NCBI RefSeq assembly: GCF_001029435.1
Contig: NZ_LDOV01000025.1
Location: forward strand, 124,001-188,000
Direction: 5' to 3'
DNA: 64,000 bases
From: Photobacterium aphoticum
Lineage (GTDB): Bacteria > Pseudomonadota > Gammaproteobacteria > Enterobacterales > Vibrionaceae
Numbering within the stretch: the first letter of the stretch is position 1; each line of letters starts with the position of its first letter. The notes under the pieces are model-generated. The model was given only the letters and a program-made list of their open reading frames with translations, was not told the DNA's origin and made no database searches. Made by a program: the position numbers and the translations under genes. This document shows, piece after piece, positions 49,798 to 59,073 of the stretch.

Positions 49798-52497
49798 ATG
49801 CCTGTAACTAACGTGGCTGAACTAGATGCAATGATTGCACGCGTAAAAGCGGCTCAGAAAGAGTTTGCGACTTACTCTCAAGAGCAAGTTGACAAGATCT
49901 TCCGCGCAGCTTCTCTTGCAGCGAACAATGCACGTATTCCTCTAGCTCAGCAGGCTGTTGCTGAATCTGGTATGGGTATTGTTGAAGATAAGGTTATCAA
50001 AAACCACTTCGCTTCAGAATTTATCTACAACAAATATAAAGACGAAAAAACTTGCGGTATTTTGGAAGAGAACGAAGAGTTCGGCACCATGACTATCGCA
50101 GAGCCTGTTGGCATCATCTGTGGTATCGTTCCAACAACGAACCCAACGTCTACTGCGATCTTTAAATCGCTTATCTCTCTAAAAACGCGTAACGCGATCA
50201 TCTTCTCTCCACACCCACGTGCGAAAAACTCAACCAACGACGCTGCTAAGCTTGTGCTTGACGCTGCTGTTGCTGCGGGTGCACCAAAAGACATCATCGG
50301 TTGGATCGACCAGCCATCTGTAGAGCTTTCAAATGCGCTGATGAAGCACGATGACATCAACCTGATCCTTGCTACGGGTGGTCCAGGCATGGTGAAAGCG
50401 GCTTACTCTTCTGGTAAACCAGCTATCGGTGTTGGTGCAGGTAACGTACCTGTTGTTATCGATGAAACTGCTGACGTTAAGCGTGCGGTTGCTTCTGTAC
50501 TGATGTCTAAAACGTTTGATAACGGTGTAGTGTGTGCGTCTGAGCAGGCAGTTATCGTTATGGATGAAGTGTACGACGAAGTGAAAGCACGTTTTGCTTC
50601 TCACAACGGTTACGTACTGACTGCTTCTGAAGCAGACAAAGTTCGTAAAGTTCTGCTTATCAACGGTGCTCTAAACGCAGACATCGTTGGCCAGCCAGCG
50701 ACTAAGATTGCTGAAATGGCAGGCGTGAAAGTACCAGCTAACACTAAGATCCTTATCGGTGAAGGTGTAGAAGTGAAGTACGAAGACGAATTCGCTCACG
50801 AAAAACTGTCTCCAACACTGGGTATGTTCCGTGCGTCTTCTTTCGAGAACGCCGTAGAGCAAGCTGTTAAGATGGTAGAAATCGGCGGTATCGGTCACAC
50901 ATCTGGTCTATACACAAACCAAGATGTTAACGCTGACCGTATCAAGTACTTCGGTGACAAACTGAAGACTGCACGTATTCTTGTAAACATCCCAACCACA
51001 CACGGTGGTATCGGTGACCTTTACAACTTCAACGTTGCGCCTTCTCTGACTCTTGGTTGTGGCTCATGGGGTGGTAACTCTATCTCTGAGAACGTAGGTC
51101 CTAAGCACCTTATCAACAAGAAGACAGTAGCGAAGCGAGCAGAGAATATGTTGTGGCACAAACTACCTAAATCTATCTACTTCCGTCGTGGTAGCCTTCC
51201 AATCGCACTAAGCGACTTAGAAGGTAAGAAGCGTGCATTCCTTGTGACTGACCGTTTCCTATTCAACAACGGTTACGCAGACGAAGTGGTTTCACTTCTG
51301 AAAGCACAAGGCATTGAAGTTCAGACATTCTTCGACGTAGAAGCGGATCCAACGCTATCTGTTGTTGAGAAAGGTGCTGCAGCAATGCAGAGCTTCCAGC
51401 CTGACGTTATCCTAGCACTTGGTGGTGGTTCACCAATGGATGCGGCGAAGATCATGTGGGTAATGTACGAGCACCCAGAAACGCATTTCGAAGAACTAGC
51501 AATGCGCTTTATGGACATCCGTAAGCGTATCTACAAGTTCCCTAAAATGGGTAAGAAAGCTGAGCTTGTATGTATCACTACCACTTCAGGTACGGGTTCA
51601 GAAGTTACACCATTCGCTGTTGTAACTGACGACAAGACTGGCGCTAAGTACCCACTGGCTGACTACGAGCTAACACCACAAATGGCTATCGTTGATGCGA
51701 ACCTTGTGATGAACATGCCTAAGTCGCTAACAGCATTCGGTGGTTACGATGCGGTTACTCACGCACTAGAAGCTTACGTATCTGTTCTTGCGAACGAATA
51801 CTCTGACGGCCAGGCACTACAAGCACTTAAGATGCTAAAAGAGTACCTACCTTCAAGCTACGCGAACGGTGCTAACGACCCAATCGCACGTGAGAAAGTA
51901 CACAACGCAGCAACTATCGCGGGTATCGCGTTTGCGAACGCCTTCCTAGGTGTATGTCACTCAATGGCACACAAACTGGGTGCGGAATTCCACCTACCAC
52001 ACGGTCTAGCAAACGCATTGCTAATCTCTAACGTGGTACGTTACAACGCAAACGACAACCCAACTAAGCAGACTGCATTCTCTCAGTACGACCGTCCTCA
52101 AGCACGTCGTCGTTACGCTGAAGTTGCGGATCACCTAGGCCTATCTCAGCCAGGCGACCGCACTGCAGAGAAGATTGAGCGTCTACTAGCATGGTTGGAC
52201 GAGCTGAAAGTGGCTCTTGATATCCCAATGTCTATCCAGGCAGCTGGCGTACCAGAAGCGGACTTCCTAGCGAAAGTTGATGAGCTATCAGTAGAAGCGT
52301 TCGATGACCAGTGTACTGGTGCGAACCCACGCTACCCACTGATCAGCGAGCTGAAAGATGTGCTAACAGCGGCTTACTACGGTAACGCATACGTTGAAGG
52401 TGAAACATTTGAAGGCACAACAGTGATCAAGAAGTCTGAGCCTGTTGAAGCAGCGAAGCCTGCGAAAGCAAAAAAAGCAGACAAAGCTGAAGCATAA
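49798..52497 (+). CDS. adhE: Bifunctional acetaldehyde-CoA / alcohol dehydrogenase
   Basis: Reduces acetyl-CoA to acetaldehyde and then ethanol with NADH during fermentation; it forms spirosome filaments in the cytoplasm. 899 residues. The N-terminal aldehyde dehydrogenase domain (about 1-440) has the catalytic Cys in FDNGVVCASEQAVIV near residue 246. The C-terminal iron-dependent alcohol dehydrogenase (about 450-870) has GGGSPMDAAKIMW near residue 541 and metal ligands in FLGVCHSMAHKLGAEFHLPH near residue 715. The Ala/Lys-rich tail is unstructured. GGAG ribosome-binding site. Codon use is strongly biased, as in a highly expressed gene. Confidence 0.98.
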   Translation: MPVTNVAELDAMIARVKAAQKEFATYSQEQVDKIFRAASLAANNARIPLAQQAVAESGMGIVEDKVIKNHFASEFIYNKYKDEKTCGILEENEEFGTMTIAEPVGIICGIVPTTNPTSTAIFKSLISLKTRNAIIFSPHPRAKNSTNDAAKLVLDAAVAAGAPKDIIGWIDQPSVELSNALMKHDDINLILATGGPGMVKAAYSSGKPAIGVGAGNVPVVIDETADVKRAVASVLMSKTFDNGVVCASEQAVIVMDEVYDEVKARFASHNGYVLTASEADKVRKVLLINGALNADIVGQPATKIAEMAGVKVPANTKILIGEGVEVKYEDEFAHEKLSPTLGMFRASSFENAVEQAVKMVEIGGIGHTSGLYTNQDVNADRIKYFGDKLKTARILVNIPTTHGGIGDLYNFNVAPSLTLGCGSWGGNSISENVGPKHLINKKTVAKRAENMLWHKLPKSIYFRRGSLPIALSDLEGKKRAFLVTDRFLFNNGYADEVVSLLKAQGIEVQTFFDVEADPTLSVVEKGAAAMQSFQPDVILALGGGSPMDAAKIMWVMYEHPETHFEELAMRFMDIRKRIYKFPKMGKKAELVCITTTSGTGSEVTPFAVVTDDKTGAKYPLADYELTPQMAIVDANLVMNMPKSLTAFGGYDAVTHALEAYVSVLANEYSDGQALQALKMLKEYLPSSYANGANDPIAREKVHNAATIAGIAFANAFLGVCHSMAHKLGAEFHLPHGLANALLISNVVRYNANDNPTKQTAFSQYDRPQARRRYAEVADHLGLSQPGDRTAEKIERLLAWLDELKVALDIPMSIQAAGVPEADFLAKVDELSVEAFDDQCTGANPRYPLISELKDVLTAAYYGNAYVEGETFEGTTVIKKSEPVEAAKPAKAKKADKAEA

Positions 52498-52530
52498 TCA
52501 TTGTTAAGCTAGCGCACTGAATAACATTTT

Positions 52531-52556
52531 AGCCCGCCACTTTGGCGGGCTTTTTT
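52531..52556 (+). terminator. Rho-independent terminator of adhE
   Basis: An 8-bp GC-rich stem 52531-52538 / 52544-52551 followed by TTTTTT. Confidence 0.9.
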
Positions 52557-52776
52557 ACGTCTGGTGAAAAGTGGGGAAATACACAGGGGCGAGTTTACGA
52601 GTTGCGAGTGCCGAGTAAAAGCGAAAGACAAGGGGGAAAGTAGTAAAGGTTTTGATGGGAGGAGTGTCGAGAAAACGCAGAGAGAGAAAAAGCGGGTTTC
52701 ACACAAGGAAGAGATGTGGTGGTGTCAGCCGTGTCTGTGGCGGGCATTGATCGCCTCGCCACAGTATCGCGACAGG

Positions 52777-53463
52777 TTAGCTGACTTCGGCTTCAATCAT
52801 ACGGCCATTGAAATAGTCATTGGCGACGATGTATTCCGCGCTGCGCACAATTTCGTATTGTAGCGGAGAGCTCAGCAGTGGGTAGTGGGCGGCATTGTCA
52901 TCATCGCGGCTTAATGGCACGACGCCGCCGACCCGAATATTAAACTCCGCTAACTCTTTGGCCCAGCTGGCGGTAAGGCCGGAGACCACGGCTTTGGATC
53001 CGCTGTTCAATGATGGATAGTGGCAATCATCGTTCAACGCCAGATTGATGATCACCCCTTGGCGATGGTGTTGGCGCATGTAATGGGCGGTGTGCTGACC
53101 AAACAAGAAAAACGGTGCCACGGAATCGGCTAAACATTGGCTGAATTGATCCACCGATGTTGGCCCGAGTAACGAGGGCAGTGGGGTGCTGAGCCAACAG
53201 TTTAGCAGCACATCAATTTTGCCGAATTGCTCATCAATGGCGCTGATCAGCGCGGCGATGCTTTGCTCATCATGGTGGGCAACCACATACGACTGGCAAT
53301 CTGCCTGAATCGTCTGGCAAGCACTGAGTGTGTCAGCCAGAGCGGCTTTGTCGTGATCCACCAGGGCGATTTGCGCGCCAAGCGTGGAAAAATGTAAGGC
53401 GATAGCTTTACCCAGCGGGCTGCCTGCGGCAGTAACGAGTATGACTGATTGTGCAATATTCAT
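52777..53463 (-). CDS. SDR-fold protein lacking the catalytic Tyr
   Basis: A 228-residue protein of the short-chain dehydrogenase fold. The nucleotide-binding region VTAAGSPLGKA (residues 10-20) and LVDHDK after strand 2 are present, and DVLLNCW takes the place of the NNAG motif. The active-site YxxxK is not: Lys157 is kept in NSGSKAV but the Tyr position is Asn153, and there is no Ser at the usual place in IINLALND. It is therefore probably not a normal oxidoreductase and might be a nucleotide-binding or regulatory relative. AAGGA lies upstream of the ATG. Confidence 0.8.
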   Translation of the reverse strand: MNIAQSVILVTAAGSPLGKAIALHFSTLGAQIALVDHDKAALADTLSACQTIQADCQSYVVAHHDEQSIAALISAIDEQFGKIDVLLNCWLSTPLPSLLGPTSVDQFSQCLADSVAPFFLFGQHTAHYMRQHHRQGVIINLALNDDCHYPSLNSGSKAVVSGLTASWAKELAEFNIRVGGVVPLSRDDDNAAHYPLLSSPLQYEIVRSAEYIVANDYFNGRMIEAEVS

Positions 53464-53801
53464 AACGTTCTTATCCTTTCAGGGTGATGCCCGCGTACTG
53501 AGCATGGGATCGTCGGCAATGTAAACACTGTGTGTATGAGGCCGTGGTATTGTCGTATATGGTGTTTTCTGCTGAATATCGCCATAACGTTCCCCTTTTA
53601 TTACTGTTTCATCTGACAGTACGAGGATATGGCTGGAATAACTGTGAAAAAGCACCCATTCCCCGAAGGCTCGTTATAAAATGTTAGTGAACTGTGATCA
53701 TCGTGCCGTATCGTGATGGCAAAGCTATGAAGGGGGTCACGAAATAAACATACCTCTATCGATAAGGTATATTGGGTGTGGGGATATTAAGTGGTGGTGG
53801 A
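53464..53801. other. Intergenic region upstream of the SDR-like gene
   Basis: 338 bases without a convincing gene, strong hairpin or recognised operator. It should hold the promoter of the SDR-like gene. Confidence 0.3.
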
Positions 53802-54308
53802 TTAGGCCAGACGCATTTCTGCAAAGCGCTTGGCTTGCAGTAGCGACAAGTACAAATCTTGTGGCGAAGCCGGGACGCGGGTGGTTTCTGTCGGTGGCAA
53901 CAAACGACGTTCATGGCCTGACAGGTTGTGATAAAGCTCTTCCGGCATGCCTTTGGTGCCTTGTGGCGGGTAGGTCAGAGCCGTTGGCTGTAAGCCGCTC
54001 AAGAGACGCACATCAGCCAAGCCACTGTCATGAAAGGCCTGTGCCTGACGTGCACTGTGTTCGTAACAGTGCTCGGTGCTGCTCAGTGGCGTTGCCGGCG
54101 GCAATTCAAAATAGGCGCGCAGTTCGCTTTCGGTTTTCCCTTCTGCAGGCGGCGCGTCCAGCGGGGTGGTTTCCAGCAGATCCGGTGACAGCATCGCCAG
54201 CATCAAAGCAAAGTCGGCACGACGCCCACCTTCAACCGCATGGCTGAGGTGACTGCCGAGCTGCACTTCATGAATCAGCTGTGCTTTATCTAAGGTATGG
54301 ATCTGCAT
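53802..54308 (-). CDS. Hypothetical protein (VC2040-like size, family not recognised)
   Basis: A 168-residue soluble protein that I do not recognise. It begins MQIHTLDKAQLI, is Pro/Thr/Glu-rich in the middle (PLDAPPAEGKTESELRAYF, ELPPATPLSS) and ends with a helical LLQAKRFAEMRLA. No signal peptide, membrane segment or Cys cluster. The residue use is normal for a real protein and the frame fills the gap between its neighbours, with 107 bases to the aminotransferase gene. The pattern suggests a flexible, structural or scaffolding protein rather than an enzyme (inference). The size comparison in the name is only a label, not a homology claim. Confidence 0.7.
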   Translation of the reverse strand: MQIHTLDKAQLIHEVQLGSHLSHAVEGGRRADFALMLAMLSPDLLETTPLDAPPAEGKTESELRAYFELPPATPLSSTEHCYEHSARQAQAFHDSGLADVRLLSGLQPTALTYPPQGTKGMPEELYHNLSGHERRLLPPTETTRVPASPQDLYLSLLQAKRFAEMRLA

Positions 54309-54415
54309 GTCTGCCCGTTTATCTCATTGAGTCGCGAATGGCGTGATGCCATCGTATATAGCGTATCGGTACGGGCAGACATTTCTTTAGCACAAAGGCG
54401 GAATTTTTTCGGTGC

Positions 54416-55579
54416 TTACGCTTGTGCCTGTTGCTGGGCCAATGCGTGTACCGCCTCGGTAATGCGGCGCAAGGCCTCATTCAAGGTGTCGGTGTGGCAG
54501 GCAAAGTTCAGACGCACAAATTGCGGGTTACCGAAATCAGCACCCGGCGAGACACCCACACCGGCTTGCTCAAAGAATTTGAACGGTGAGGCGACCGGTA
54601 GTTCGCTGGCATCAATCCACGCCAGATATGTCCCCTCAATCGGATGCAGGGTCAGGTAGGGTAGCGCATTGATGGTCTCTTCCAGTTTCTGCTTGTGCTG
54701 ACGCAGCAAAGCCAGTTGTTCATCCAGCCAGACTTGTCCGTGTTCATAAGCCGCTTCAGCCGCCGTGTAAGCCAGTACGTTCACATCCGGCACAATGCCG
54801 GCCTTGGCTTTCACAAAGGCGCGGCGCAGGGTCGGGTTCGGAATAATCGCCATCGAGGCACCCAGGCCCGCAATGTTGAAGGTTTTGCTTGGCGCGATCA
54901 GGGTGATCGAGCGTTGTGCAGCCTGCTCACGGATGCTGGCAAACGGAATGTGCTGGCAATTGGGATCCAAAATCAAATCACTGTGGATTTCATCCGAGCA
55001 CACCACCAAGTCATGTTTTTCCGCAAAGTCACACACCGCTTCTAACTCATGACGGCGGTACACGGTGCCACCCGGATTCAGCGGGTTACAAAACAGCAGC
55101 AGTTGGCTGTCAGGCGTCACGGCGTCATCTTGCAGTGCCAGCAGCCAGCGTTGATCATTCAGTGTGATCGGCAGCGGCTGATAGCTGCGCTCACCCAGTT
55201 TGACTGCTTGCTTGAACGGCGGGTAAATCGGGGTCGGACACAATACGCCGCCATTGGTTTGTGTGGTAGCGCGCACACTGAGGTTGATGCCGCATACCAG
55301 TCCAGGCAGGTAGACAATCCAGTCCGGTTCAATGTGCCATTGGTAAAGGCGGGCCATGCGGTCAACCAGCAGCTGGGTTAAATGGGCCGGCGCACTGCCG
55401 TAGCCAAACACACCGTGATCCACATGACAGTGCAGGGCATCGGTAATGGCCTCTGGTACTTTGAAGTCACTGTCGGCGATCCACATCGGCAGGATGTCCT
55501 GACCTTGGTATTTTTGCCATTTAATGCTGTTGCTTTGGGTACGGTCTACCGATTGTGAAAAAGGCGATTCAGTGGCCAT
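54416..55579 (-). CDS. MalY/PatB family PLP-dependent C-S lyase/aminotransferase
   Basis: A 387-residue PLP enzyme of the MalY/PatB group, which cleave cystathionine or cysteine (beta-lyase) and may also transaminate. The N-terminal LPMWIADSDFKVPEAI near residue 30 is the group signature. The PLP Lys is in IAPSKTFNIAGLG near residue 233, and CSDEIHSDLI near residue 196 holds the PLP-stacking Asp. FVRLNFACH near the C-terminus carries the carboxylate-binding Arg. AAGGA upstream of the ATG. The exact substrate cannot be settled. Confidence 0.92.
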   Translation of the reverse strand: MATESPFSQSVDRTQSNSIKWQKYQGQDILPMWIADSDFKVPEAITDALHCHVDHGVFGYGSAPAHLTQLLVDRMARLYQWHIEPDWIVYLPGLVCGINLSVRATTQTNGGVLCPTPIYPPFKQAVKLGERSYQPLPITLNDQRWLLALQDDAVTPDSQLLLFCNPLNPGGTVYRRHELEAVCDFAEKHDLVVCSDEIHSDLILDPNCQHIPFASIREQAAQRSITLIAPSKTFNIAGLGASMAIIPNPTLRRAFVKAKAGIVPDVNVLAYTAAEAAYEHGQVWLDEQLALLRQHKQKLEETINALPYLTLHPIEGTYLAWIDASELPVASPFKFFEQAGVGVSPGADFGNPQFVRLNFACHTDTLNEALRRITEAVHALAQQQAQA

Positions 55580-55642
55580 GTCAGATCCTTGAACGAAAAA
55601 AAGAGTGAGGGAGGTATTATCGCTAAACCAGAGAGAAGAAAA

Positions 55643-55664
55643 AGCCCTACCGTGTGGCAGGGCT
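55643..55664 (-). terminator. Terminator of the RimK-like operon
   Basis: Stem AGCCCT/AGGGCT with an inner CC/GG step around GTGT, followed on the minus strand by TTTTTCTTCTC. It lies 40 bases after the ligase gene. Confidence 0.7.
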
Positions 55665-55704
55665 AAATAGGATGGACGAGATACCTCACAGTCTGAGGGG
55701 GAAA

Positions 55705-56682
55705 TCAGAATTGTGATTTACTGCCAAATTGCTCGGCGGCGTACGCGACACGCTCTTCGGGTGTCAGCGGTTTGGCTGGCGTGCCGAGGTTTTCAATGTG
55801 CTTCAGGCGCGGCAATAAGCCACAGCCATTGGCAATTTGGATAGCAAGACCGGGGCGGGCATTCAATTCCAGCACCATCGGGCCTTTGGATTTGTCTAAC
55901 ACCATGTCGGTGCCCATGTAACCCAAGCCTGTCATCTCCCACGCGCTGGAGGCTAGCGTCAGCAGTTTTTCCCAGTTCGGTACCGAGAGTTCGCTCAGCA
56001 AGCGGTCAGTATCGGGGTGACGTTCAATTGGCTGGTTAAACTGTACGGCACGAATGGCTTTACCGGTGGCGATATCAATACCGACACCCACCGCCCCTTG
56101 GTGCAGGTTCGCTTTACCGTCAGAGGCCGCCGTTGAGCAGCGCATCATGGCCATGACCGGGTAGCCTTTGAACACGATCACGCGCACATCCGGTACACCC
56201 TCATAACTGAAGCCGTCAAAGACATCATCAAACTGGATCAGGTTTTCCACCATAGCCACATCGTTTTTCCCCCCGAGCGAGAACAAGCCCGCCAGGGTAT
56301 TGGTGATGTGACGTTCAACGTCTTCACGGTTGATCTCTGCGCCAGACGGTTTCACGTAGATCCCGTCTTTGTGCTTCACGATCACCAAAATGCCTTTACC
56401 GCCTGAGCCCTGTGCCGGTTTGATCACAAAGCCCGGCCAGTCTTTGACCATGTCGTGGATGGTTTTCACATCCACCTGACTGCCAATCACACCAATCAAT
56501 TCCGGTACCGTGGCACCAGCTTGTTGTGCGATCAGTTTGGTTTTGAGCTTGTCATCCACCAACGGGTAGAGGCTACGGTTGTTGTAGCGCCCGATGTAGC
56601 TGTGGTTTCGCTTATTCATGCCCATGATACCGCGCTGACGCAGTTTCCATGGACTGGTGAATCGAGACAGGAATGACTGCAT
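55705..56682 (-). CDS. RimK-like ATP-grasp ligase (alpha-L-glutamate ligase-like)
   Basis: A 325-residue ATP-grasp protein related to RimK, which adds Glu residues to ribosomal protein S6. ATP-grasp hallmarks are GFVIKPAQGSGGKGILV near residue 84, the metal- and Mg-binding LELNARPGLAIQIAN near residue 276, and DVRVIVFKG near residue 166. The acceptor substrate of this subfamily is not established. The start lies one base after the stop of the seven-helix gene with GGAGG in place, so it is coupled to it. The set with the 7TM and retropepsin-like genes is conserved in many gamma-proteobacteria. Confidence 0.9.
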   Translation of the reverse strand: MQSFLSRFTSPWKLRQRGIMGMNKRNHSYIGRYNNRSLYPLVDDKLKTKLIAQQAGATVPELIGVIGSQVDVKTIHDMVKDWPGFVIKPAQGSGGKGILVIVKHKDGIYVKPSGAEINREDVERHITNTLAGLFSLGGKNDVAMVENLIQFDDVFDGFSYEGVPDVRVIVFKGYPVMAMMRCSTAASDGKANLHQGAVGVGIDIATGKAIRAVQFNQPIERHPDTDRLLSELSVPNWEKLLTLASSAWEMTGLGYMGTDMVLDKSKGPMVLELNARPGLAIQIANGCGLLPRLKHIENLGTPAKPLTPEERVAYAAEQFGSKSQF

Positions 56683-56683
56683 A

Positions 56684-58189
56684 TCAGTCCTCCGTCAGCG
56701 GCTTAAAGCGACGCAGTTCACTCAAGCGGTAACCGGTGTAGTTACCCAGCATCAGGATCACAGCCAAAATGATTAACTGCATACCGATGAAGTTAAAGGT
56801 TAAGTGACGCACCAGTGGGTTAGTCATCGCTAAGTAAACAAAGACGGCCGTCAGTAGCGAACCACCACCTTGGATCAGGACTTCTTTCGCGCCTTCTTCT
56901 TCCCACAGGATAGACATACGTTCAATGGTCCATGACAAGATGATCATCGGGAAGAAAGTGATGGTTAAGCCTTCTACCAGACCAATCTTGAACGCCACCA
57001 CGGTGAAGACCGAAATAATCATGATCACCGTGATGATCACGGCGGATATTCGCGCCACCAAGAGCAAGTTCAGCTTCGACAGGTAACTTCGAATGATCAG
57101 ACCGGTACCGACTATCAGCAAGAAGCCCAGAATACCGGTGACTAACTGTGTCTGTACGAAGGCCACGGCGATCAGTACCGGCATGAAGGTACCGGAGGTT
57201 TTCAGGCCGACAATGATACGCAGGAAGACCACGATCAGGGCGCCGATCGGTACCAGCATGATGGTCTTGAACATCGCTTGTTCTTCCACCGGCAAGCTGT
57301 GGATAGAGAAGTTCAGCAGATCTTCGGCTTGGACTTTCTCCCGTGTTGCTTGCTGCGGGGTGATGTCTTGCGCGATGATCGAGAAACTGATGTTGGAGTT
57401 ACGTCCGCCCACCACATCCAGCAGAGAATGGCCTTGCTGGTTCCAGATCAGGACGTTATCGGGCTGACCTTCCTGACCGGTTTGCAGGTCAAACAGCTCC
57501 CAGCGTCCACCGTCCCACACTTCGACCATCGGAGTGATGCTTTGACGACGACGCCCGTCTTCCAATTGCAAGCCACCGACGATACGGGCATGGATTTTCT
57601 CCAGTGACAGTAAGCTGGTGATCGCTTGTTCACGGCTGAGGCTGTTCAGCAGCAGCGCCGCGTTCTGGTTGTTGCGGTCGTTAAATTGTTTGATCAGCTC
57701 GCGGGTCAAGGTGATGTTGTCAGAAGAGAGACTGCGGGCTTGAGCAAGCAGGGCATTGGCGGCCGTTTGCTGCGGGTTATCCAGTGTCACCGCCATGGTG
57801 TCACCTTTTGGCGGCACAGGCGTGTAAGACGCTTGATCGTCGACCAGCATCTGGGTTTTGTAATACAGGATCTGTTTACCGGTCGCTTCACGGATCGACC
57901 ATTCAGCACGACGGCCTTTTTTGGTGTCGATCAGTGCAACGCCATAACCTGGCGAGGACGTACTTTCATCAATTTGGGTAAACCCTTGCTGGGTTTCCGG
58001 TGCCGCCATCGAGACTTTGACCGGATCGCCAATTGCATCAAATTCAATGCGGGCTTCGAGTTCCCACAGCGCACGTTCTTCACCCGGTGTCCAAGGCACG
58101 CCGTACACTTCATGACGGTACAGGCTTAGCGCAGACCCGACAATGACCAGCAGCGTTATAAGAAAGTAGAACGGGATTCTTGATGTCAT
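56684..58189 (-). CDS. Inactive-transglutaminase / seven-transmembrane protein
   Basis: A 501-residue inner-membrane protein. An N-terminal helix (about 8-25) anchors a periplasmic part (about 30-300) that in this family resembles a transglutaminase-like domain without the catalytic triad. Seven hydrophobic helices follow (from about residue 312 to 490), with a short basic cytoplasmic end (RLSELRRFKPLTED). It lies between the retropepsin-like lipoprotein gene (24 bases upstream) and the RimK-like gene. Its place suggests it links a periplasmic signal or peptide to the cytoplasmic ligase (inference). Confidence 0.88.
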   Translation of the reverse strand: MTSRIPFYFLITLLVIVGSALSLYRHEVYGVPWTPGEERALWELEARIEFDAIGDPVKVSMAAPETQQGFTQIDESTSSPGYGVALIDTKKGRRAEWSIREATGKQILYYKTQMLVDDQASYTPVPPKGDTMAVTLDNPQQTAANALLAQARSLSSDNITLTRELIKQFNDRNNQNAALLLNSLSREQAITSLLSLEKIHARIVGGLQLEDGRRRQSITPMVEVWDGGRWELFDLQTGQEGQPDNVLIWNQQGHSLLDVVGGRNSNISFSIIAQDITPQQATREKVQAEDLLNFSIHSLPVEEQAMFKTIMLVPIGALIVVFLRIIVGLKTSGTFMPVLIAVAFVQTQLVTGILGFLLIVGTGLIIRSYLSKLNLLLVARISAVIITVIMIISVFTVVAFKIGLVEGLTITFFPMIILSWTIERMSILWEEEGAKEVLIQGGGSLLTAVFVYLAMTNPLVRHLTFNFIGMQLIILAVILMLGNYTGYRLSELRRFKPLTED

Positions 58190-58213
58190 GACATCCTCAT
58201 CAATATTTTGTTA

Positions 58214-58987
58214 TTAGTTTTTTTGTACTTGTTGTGCCTGTTGTTCATCCATGCCTTGAACAAACTTTTTACCGACGTCAACAAGGGCGATGTCTTTGAA
58301 AAATTCACGGCCTAATAATACTGGATAGGTCATTTGTGTACGATCTGCCAAGGTAAATTGTGTTTTTTCATGCAGCTGACCCAATTTAACCCACACATCA
58401 ATCACCGGACGGCGTACCGGCTCTTCGGTGCTGGCTTGGCGAATTTTCACCCAACGCACAACGGGCGCTTCGATGATGCCGGCATCTTCTGGCACTTCAT
58501 CGTTAGTATGATTCAGGTGGAAACGGGCCCACTCTTTACCATCACGCTCAAAAATCTGAATATCGGTTGCGCTCAGGGAAGAGGTGGTGGCGCCGGTGTC
58601 GACACGGGCTTTAAAGAAAGACTTCACGGAATCGAGCCATACCCACTCTTCTTCACCCAGGATCACTTTGCCGTGGGCAACACGAGGGTCGGACTCAGTC
58701 TCGGTCGGGATAGGTTGGGGTTTGGTCGGTGCTGCCGAGGCTTGCGCTAGGCGCATTGCAGCATTGGTCTGTCCCAATTGCTTGGAGACCGTGGTGAGTT
58801 CTTTTTCGAGCTTGGCAATCGACGTCTGTTGGTCATCGATTTGTTTAATCATGGTCGCAAGTTGAAAATTGACCCGATCTTCCATGGTGTTGATCGCCAG
58901 CATGGTTTGGTCATGTTCCTGCTGAGGGGTCATGGTACAGCCAGATAGGATCGCAAGGGTCAGTAGTGGTACACAGCGGTGAAGCAT
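58214..58987 (-). CDS. Retropepsin-like (RimB-like) lipoprotein, ATP-dependent zinc protease family
   Basis: A 257-residue protein whose start MLHRCVPLL follows GGGAGAG. The signal peptide ends in the lipobox LSGC with Cys17, so it should be membrane-anchored in the periplasm. A coiled coil (about 25-75) and a Pro-rich linker precede the C-terminal domain, which has DTGATTSSL with Asp130, the retropepsin-type catalytic motif, and LLGREFF near residue 228. The domain family is annotated as zinc protease, but the fold and motif are those of aspartic peptidases. First gene of the three-gene operon. Confidence 0.88.
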   Translation of the reverse strand: MLHRCVPLLTLAILSGCTMTPQQEHDQTMLAINTMEDRVNFQLATMIKQIDDQQTSIAKLEKELTTVSKQLGQTNAAMRLAQASAAPTKPQPIPTETESDPRVAHGKVILGEEEWVWLDSVKSFFKARVDTGATTSSLSATDIQIFERDGKEWARFHLNHTNDEVPEDAGIIEAPVVRWVKIRQASTEEPVRRPVIDVWVKLGQLHEKTQFTLADRTQMTYPVLLGREFFKDIALVDVGKKFVQGMDEQQAQQVQKN

Positions 58988-59042
58988 TCTCTCTCCCAAA
59001 GCACTTCTTTTTTCTTTAAGCGGCAATATTTTAGCGTACAAA

Positions 59043-59066
59043 AAGGGATGCGAACAGCATCCCTTG
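59043..59066 (-). terminator. Terminator of cmoAB
   Basis: Perfect 9-bp stem 59065-59057 / 59051-59043 with a TTTTT tract on the minus strand, 8 bases after cmoB. Confidence 0.85.
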
Positions 59067-59073
59067 TCAGTAC

